NCBI RefSeq assembly: GCF_009846885.1
Contig: NZ_WUWM01000024.1
Span: forward strand, 52,468 to 116,467
Direction: 5' to 3'
From: Paenibacillus puerhi
Lineage (GTDB): Bacteria > Bacillota > Bacilli > Paenibacillales > NBRC-103111
DNA: 64,000 bases
Part shown: positions 60,032-64,000 of the stretch, one piece after another
Layout of the letters: each line of letters opens with the position of its first letter
Numbering within the stretch: the stretch's first letter is position 1
Notes under the pieces: generated by a model
Databases searched by the model: none
The model's input: only the letters and a program-made list of their open reading frames with translations
Told to the model about the DNA's origin: nothing
Translations under genes and position numbers: made by a program

Positions 60032-60883
60032 TCAGGCCAAGGCTGAGATAGCAGCCTCGAAGGCCGTTTGCAGCTGCTGGACGATCGGTCCCGGCGAGCC
60101 GTTGCCGACAGGACGGCCGTCGATGCGGATGATGGGCGTTACCTCCACGGTCGTACCTGTAAGGAATGCTTCGTCGGCCTGGCCGAGCGCTTCGAGCGTG
60201 AACGGCTCCTCCAGCAAGGGGAGCCCGAGCTCGCGGGCGAGGCGAAGGACCACAAGGCGGGTCACGCCATGCAGGATCAGATGATTGGCCGGATGCGTGC
60301 GCAGCACCCCGTTCTTCACGATCATGATATTCGAGGCGCTGCACTCCGTAACGGTCCCCGAACGGTGGAGGATCACCTCGTCGGCTCCGCGGTCCAGCGC
60401 TTCCTGCTTGGCGAGTATATTAGGCAGCAGGTTCAACGTCTTCAGATCGCAGCGCAGCCAGCGGATATCGTCAGCCGTCACGGCTGTAATGCCTCGGCGC
60501 ATCATATCCAGAGGGCGCTCGGAGACGGAGGTATGGGCCATCAGGACCGGCTCTACATAGGGAGGGAAAGGATGAGAACGGGCGGCCTCTCCCCGGGTGA
60601 TCTGCATGTAGACGGTTCCATTAGTCACCTCATTTTTCCCGATCAGCTCCTGCAATCTTGCTTCCATCTGGGAGCGAGAGAAGGGAAGTGCTATCTGGAG
60701 CGCCTTAGCCGTTCTCTCCAGACGGTCGAAATGAGCGGACGGTTCGAAGAGGAGGCCGTTGTAGACACGGAATACTTCGTACAGGCCATCTCCGAAATAA
60801 TAACCCCGATCGTCGGGGGAGATGCTTACGGCTTGGCGGGGAAGAAATTCATTTTGATACCAGATCCAGCCTGATTGGGACAT
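60032..60883 (-). CDS. dat: D-amino-acid transaminase (class IV aminotransferase)
   Basis: 283 residues, the usual length of Dat. The PLP lysine is in RCDLKTLNLLPNILAKQEA. Further class IV features are DDRGYYFGDGLYEVFRVYNG, SGTVTECSASNIMIVK and FLTGTTVEVTPII. The enzyme interconverts D-alanine and D-glutamate with their keto acids and so supplies cell wall precursors. ATG 60883 is chosen because AAAGGAGGAG lies 6-7 bases upstream. A longer in-frame start (60946) has no ribosome site and adds unrelated residues. Branched-chain aminotransferase is the main alternative. Confidence 0.9.
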   Translation of the reverse strand: MSQSGWIWYQNEFLPRQAVSISPDDRGYYFGDGLYEVFRVYNGLLFEPSAHFDRLERTAKALQIALPFSRSQMEARLQELIGKNEVTNGTVYMQITRGEAARSHPFPPYVEPVLMAHTSVSERPLDMMRRGITAVTADDIRWLRCDLKTLNLLPNILAKQEALDRGADEVILHRSGTVTECSASNIMIVKNGVLRTHPANHLILHGVTRLVVLRLARELGLPLLEEPFTLEALGQADEAFLTGTTVEVTPIIRIDGRPVGNGSPGPIVQQLQTAFEAAISALA

Positions 60884-61243
60884 GAGGATGCTCCTCCTTT
60901 GGGAATAAGGGAAAATGAAATACGAACATTTGTTTGTAATTTTCATTTACAATATGATAAGATAATTCTAGACTATCAAGGGGAGCGGCAGAAGTCAAAA
61001 CCTAGGCAAGGCTCCTGTCCGGCTGGCGGCTCAGCTTCAACAGGAGAGGGAAGTGAGAGGAAGGGGGGGGGGCGTAAAATAAAGAGAAAGCCGAAGAAAA
61101 TGAAAGAGAACCCGGACATGCCTGGGGGAAAACCCCGCATATGAAGGTTTACCCATTAGAACTACTACATATGGTGTTATATAATAATCCTTACATCCAG
61201 ATATTGAGATAGTTGCGCTACCATTTTCCGGGAGGTTATTGAC
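60884..61243. other. Intergenic region before nrdJ, with a G10 tract
   Basis: 360 bases separating divergent dat and nrdJ. The left part (60905-60970) is AT-rich and should hold the dat promoter. A run of ten G at 61063-61072 lies in a purine-rich stretch (61040-61110). The nrdJ promoter is at 61156-61185. No convincing NrdR box pair or riboswitch was seen, and no frame here looks coding. Confidence 0.7.
61156..61185 (+). promoter_or_regulatory. Promoter of nrdJ
   Basis: TTAGAA (61156-61161), 18-base spacer, perfect TATAAT (61180-61185), 58 bases before the start codon. Confidence 0.7.
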
Positions 61244-63847
61244 TTGAAGATCGAACAGCAGACCAAATTAGAAGGATTGAGCGAGAAGATATTTCTTGAC
61301 CGATATGCGATGAAAGACGCTGATACGAGCCATACGAAGGTGGGCGACACCGTACTGGTGCTGACCAAGGATGATCCCAAATTTCCCTCCAAGGAGGTCG
61401 GCGAAGTTATCGCACGGGAAGGAAGGATCGTTAAGGTCAAGGTTCGAAGCGGCGAAGTTGTAGAGTCTTCGGTTGAGAAGCTGACGCTTACCCTTGAGAA
61501 AACGCCTCAGCAGATGTGGGACCGTCTCGCAACCGCCATGGCCTCGGTCGAAGCGACCCCGGAGAAACGCAAGGAATGGACAGATAAGTTTCGCTATATT
61601 CTGGACGACTGGAAGCTGGTTCCTGGCGGACGGATAGCAGCAGGGGCCGACGCGAGCGACGAGCTGACCTTGTTCAACTGCTATGTCATCCCGTCACCGA
61701 AGGACAGCCGAGGCGGGATCATGGCAACGCTTTCCGAAATGACGGAGATTATGGCGCGCGGCGGCGGCGTAGGCATCAATCTGTCTTCGCTGCGTCCTCG
61801 ACGTGCGGTTGTGAAGGGCGTGAACGGATCTTCGAGCGGCGCCGTTTCGTGGGGAGGCTTGTTCAGCTACACGACGGGGCTAATCGAGCAAGGAGGCAGC
61901 CGTCGCGGGGCGCTGATGCTGATGATGAACGACTGGCATCCCGATGTGGTCGATTTCATCACGGTCAAGCAGTCGATGGGCCAGATCACGAATGCCAATC
62001 TGTCCGTTTGCGTCAGCAATGCTTTTATGAAGGCCGTGAAGGAAGACTTGGATTGGGAGCTGGTCTATCCCGATACAACCGATCCGGAGTACGACGAGCT
62101 GTGGGACGGCGATCTGGACAAATGGCGGCGTATGGGCAAGGCCGTCAACCCGTACCGGACGGTCAAGGCGCGCGAGGTATGGCACACGATCATCGAATCG
62201 GCCTGGAAGTCTGCTGAGCCGGGCGTTGTGTTCATGGAATATTACAATCAGATGTCCAACAGCTGGTACTTTAACCCGATTATTTGTACAAATCCGTGCG
62301 GCGAGCAAGGCCTCCCGGCTTGGGGCGTATGCAACTTGTCCGCGATCAATCTGTCCAAGTTCTACGACGAGGAGAACCATGACGTCGATTGGAAGGAACT
62401 GGCGAAGGTCGTACAGTTCTCGACACGCTTCCTGGACAACGTCATCGATAAAACTCCGTATCATTTCGAAGAGAACCGCTTGAATCAGCAAAGCGAACGA
62501 CGCGTAGGTCTTGGCTCGATGGGACTTGCCGAACTGATGATCAAGCTGGGTATCCGTTACGGCAGCCCGGAATCGCTGGAGTTTTTGGATCGGATCTATG
62601 GATTTATGGCACGTGAAGCTTATTTGGCGTCGGCGGATATTGCCGCGGAGAAGGGCTCCTTCACCCAATTCGATGCTGATCAATTTCTGCAGAGCGGGTT
62701 CATGAAGTCCATGACGAGCGTATACCCCGAGGTCGGCGCAGCCATCAAGAGCAAAGGCATGCGCAACGTAACGGTCATTACGCAAGCGCCTACGGGCAGT
62801 ACAGGGACGATGGTCGGCACTTCGACCGGTATTGAGCCTTATTTTGCATTCGAATATTACCGCCAAAGCCGGCTCGGCTTTGACAAGCAATACGTGCCGA
62901 TTGCTCAGCAATGGAAGGACGAGCATCCCGATCAGGAGCTCCCCGACTACTTCGTCACAGCAATGGATCTGTCGGCTGAGGATCATATCCGTGCGCAGGC
63001 AGCGATCCAGAAGTGGGTGGACAGCTCGATCTCCAAGACGGCGAACTGTCCGTCCGACTTCACTGTTGAGGAAACGAAACGGCTGTATGAGCTGGCCTTC
63101 GACCTCGGCTGCAAGGGAGTTACGATCTACCGCGACGGAAGCCGCGACGTTCAGGTGCTGAGCACGGAGAAGAAAGAGGATAAGAAGGCGGATGCGCCAG
63201 TCGCTTCTTCTGTGCCTGTGGAAGCCGAGGCAGCCAAGACGACAGCAAGCGAACCTGCCTCGCTCACGCGCCTGACGGAGTCCTTATCCGTCAATATCGA
63301 TGCCAAGACGGAGCAGGTGTTCGACAAGCAGTACAAGCGGCGTCCGCAAGCGCTGCGGGGAGCCACTTACAAATTCAACACCCCGTTCGGCATGGCGTAT
63401 ATCACGATCAACGATATGAACGGCTCGCCGAGCGAAATATTCCTGAACGTGGGCAAGGCCGGCTCTGACGTATTCGCCATGTCCGAAGCGCTGGGCCGCG
63501 TCTGCTCATTGTTCCTGCGCTACGGGGACCATGGCAATAAGGTCGAGCTGCTTGTGAAGCATCTGAAGGGCATCGGAGGCTCAGGCGCGATCGGCTTCGG
63601 AGCTAACCGCGTGGAGTCTATCGCAGACGCTGTTGCCAAGGCGCTGGAGATGCACGGAGAGCAGCAGGAGGTCGATGAGTACGTCACCGCGACTCAGGAA
63701 GTCCTGATGGAGACGACCGCCCAATACGCGGTTACCCGCAACGCGGCTACGTCGCTGGACTTATGCCCGTCTTGCGGCTCCGCTTCGCTGATTAACAGCG
63801 AGGGCTGCAAAAATTGCTCCCAATGTGGATATAGTAGGTGCTCGTAA
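61244..63847 (+). CDS. nrdJ: Adenosylcobalamin-dependent ribonucleotide reductase (class II)
   Basis: 867 residues; reduces ribonucleotides to deoxyribonucleotides using an AdoCbl-generated thiyl radical. Visible elements: FNCYVIPSPKDSRGGIMATL with the redox Cys, ARGGGVGINLSSLRPR, the catalytic core ICTNPCGEQGLPAWGVCNLS (Asn-Cys-Glu), and APTGSTGTMVGTSTGIEPYF. A C-terminal Cys-rich zinc-type tail CPSCGSASLINSEGCKNCSQ replaces the simple CxC of other classes. The TTG start has GGGAGG seven to eight bases upstream. No other RNR genes are near. Needs B12 supply. Confidence 0.96.
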   Translation: MKIEQQTKLEGLSEKIFLDRYAMKDADTSHTKVGDTVLVLTKDDPKFPSKEVGEVIAREGRIVKVKVRSGEVVESSVEKLTLTLEKTPQQMWDRLATAMASVEATPEKRKEWTDKFRYILDDWKLVPGGRIAAGADASDELTLFNCYVIPSPKDSRGGIMATLSEMTEIMARGGGVGINLSSLRPRRAVVKGVNGSSSGAVSWGGLFSYTTGLIEQGGSRRGALMLMMNDWHPDVVDFITVKQSMGQITNANLSVCVSNAFMKAVKEDLDWELVYPDTTDPEYDELWDGDLDKWRRMGKAVNPYRTVKAREVWHTIIESAWKSAEPGVVFMEYYNQMSNSWYFNPIICTNPCGEQGLPAWGVCNLSAINLSKFYDEENHDVDWKELAKVVQFSTRFLDNVIDKTPYHFEENRLNQQSERRVGLGSMGLAELMIKLGIRYGSPESLEFLDRIYGFMAREAYLASADIAAEKGSFTQFDADQFLQSGFMKSMTSVYPEVGAAIKSKGMRNVTVITQAPTGSTGTMVGTSTGIEPYFAFEYYRQSRLGFDKQYVPIAQQWKDEHPDQELPDYFVTAMDLSAEDHIRAQAAIQKWVDSSISKTANCPSDFTVEETKRLYELAFDLGCKGVTIYRDGSRDVQVLSTEKKEDKKADAPVASSVPVEAEAAKTTASEPASLTRLTESLSVNIDAKTEQVFDKQYKRRPQALRGATYKFNTPFGMAYITINDMNGSPSEIFLNVGKAGSDVFAMSEALGRVCSLFLRYGDHGNKVELLVKHLKGIGGSGAIGFGANRVESIADAVAKALEMHGEQQEVDEYVTATQEVLMETTAQYAVTRNAATSLDLCPSCGSASLINSEGCKNCSQCGYSRCS

Positions 63848-63854
63848 TAGAGAA

Positions 63855-63908
63855 AAGAGGCCGCGAGGCCTCTTCAGGCTGTCGAGAAAGTCTCGACAGC
63901 TCTTTTTA
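63855..63908 (+). terminator. Tandem hairpins terminating nrdJ
   Basis: AAGAGGCC/GGCCTCTT (63855-63874), then GCTGTCGAGA/TCTCGACAGC (63878-63900) and a TCTTTTT tail. Confidence 0.93.
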
Positions 63909-63945
63909 TTTGCGCGTAGTTTAAGACGACACCGCGTTAATATGG

Positions 63946-63951
63946 TATAAT
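63946..63951 (+). promoter_or_regulatory. -10 box for the last, truncated gene
   Basis: A perfect TATAAT 31 bases before an ATG at 63983; the -35 region is weak. Confidence 0.5.
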
Positions 63952-63982
63952 ATAGATAACAATTAATGGACGGTGATCAGTT

Positions 63983-64000
63983 ATGCTACGAAATTCCAAC
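63983..64000 (+). CDS. Start of a gene cut by the window edge
   Basis: ATG with GGTGAT 6-7 bases upstream and a -10 box at 63946. Only six codons (MLRNSN) are visible, so the product cannot be named. Confidence 0.4.

Noticed and set aside
60875..61144. An 89-codon plus-strand frame before nrdJ
   Set aside because: It starts inside the dat ribosome site on the other strand, encodes a Lys/Gly-rich string through the G10 tract, and has no ribosome site.

Overview
The window looks like a chromosomal segment of a Paenibacillus-type member of the Bacillota. Coding is dense and fairly GC-rich, with strong AGGAGG-type ribosome binding sites and frequent TTG/GTG starts. Several gene sets are typical of Bacillales: lutABC, yclNOPQ, yhaO-yhaN, yqzE/yqhG/yqhH/lipM, and an Lpl-type sugar transporter beside a membrane-bound AraC regulator. 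No phage, integrase, transposase or CRISPR array is visible. The only mobile-like element is a small non-coding one at 10067-10350.

Layout. 1-5000: the end of a sugar ABC transporter (permease and binding lipoprotein) and its likely AraC-type regulator. 5000-10400: a chemoreceptor, the lactate oxidation operon lutABC, then the MITE-like element. 10400-17200: a five-bladed propeller glycosidase, a pirin with a small partner, a ComP-like sensor kinase with a divergent 64-codon frame at its 5' end, a small Xre regulator and a MATE exporter. 17400-21330: a Fur-box-controlled siderophore importer (yclNOPQ type). 21370-33340: a diguanylate cyclase, a glycosyltransferase, the Mre11/Rad50-like pair yhaO-yhaN, an EamA transporter with an SDR enzyme, two small membrane proteins, a YkvI-type transporter and a DedA protein. 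33340-39060: a lipoprotein, xpt, small unknown genes, cbiZ, tRNA-Leu(CAG) and a seven-repeat RCC1-like protein. 39060-45770: a CAP-domain secreted protein behind a c-di-AMP riboswitch, a YlmA-like ATPase and the large helicase Lhr. 45900-49840: a leftward operon of iron/heme-type ABC transporter plus a ferrochelatase-like protein, whose binding-protein gene carries an in-frame TAG. 50080-54720: an acetyltransferase, a second chemoreceptor, argS and yqzE. 54900-64000: a secreted protein, yqhG-yqhH, lipM, a D-amino-acid transaminase, and the B12-dependent ribonucleotide reductase nrdJ.

How the genes fit together. Two separate FecCD-type importers indicate investment in iron or tetrapyrrole acquisition. 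CbiZ (cobinamide salvage) and NrdJ (an AdoCbl enzyme) suggest that B12 supply matters for DNA precursor synthesis. Two chemoreceptors, a GGDEF protein, a c-di-AMP riboswitch and the ComP-like kinase form a signalling layer. The most interesting possible novelty is the ComP-like kinase with a divergent small frame overlapping its 5' end. Next come the MITE-like palindrome with a candidate target duplication and the TAG-interrupted binding protein inside an otherwise intact operon.
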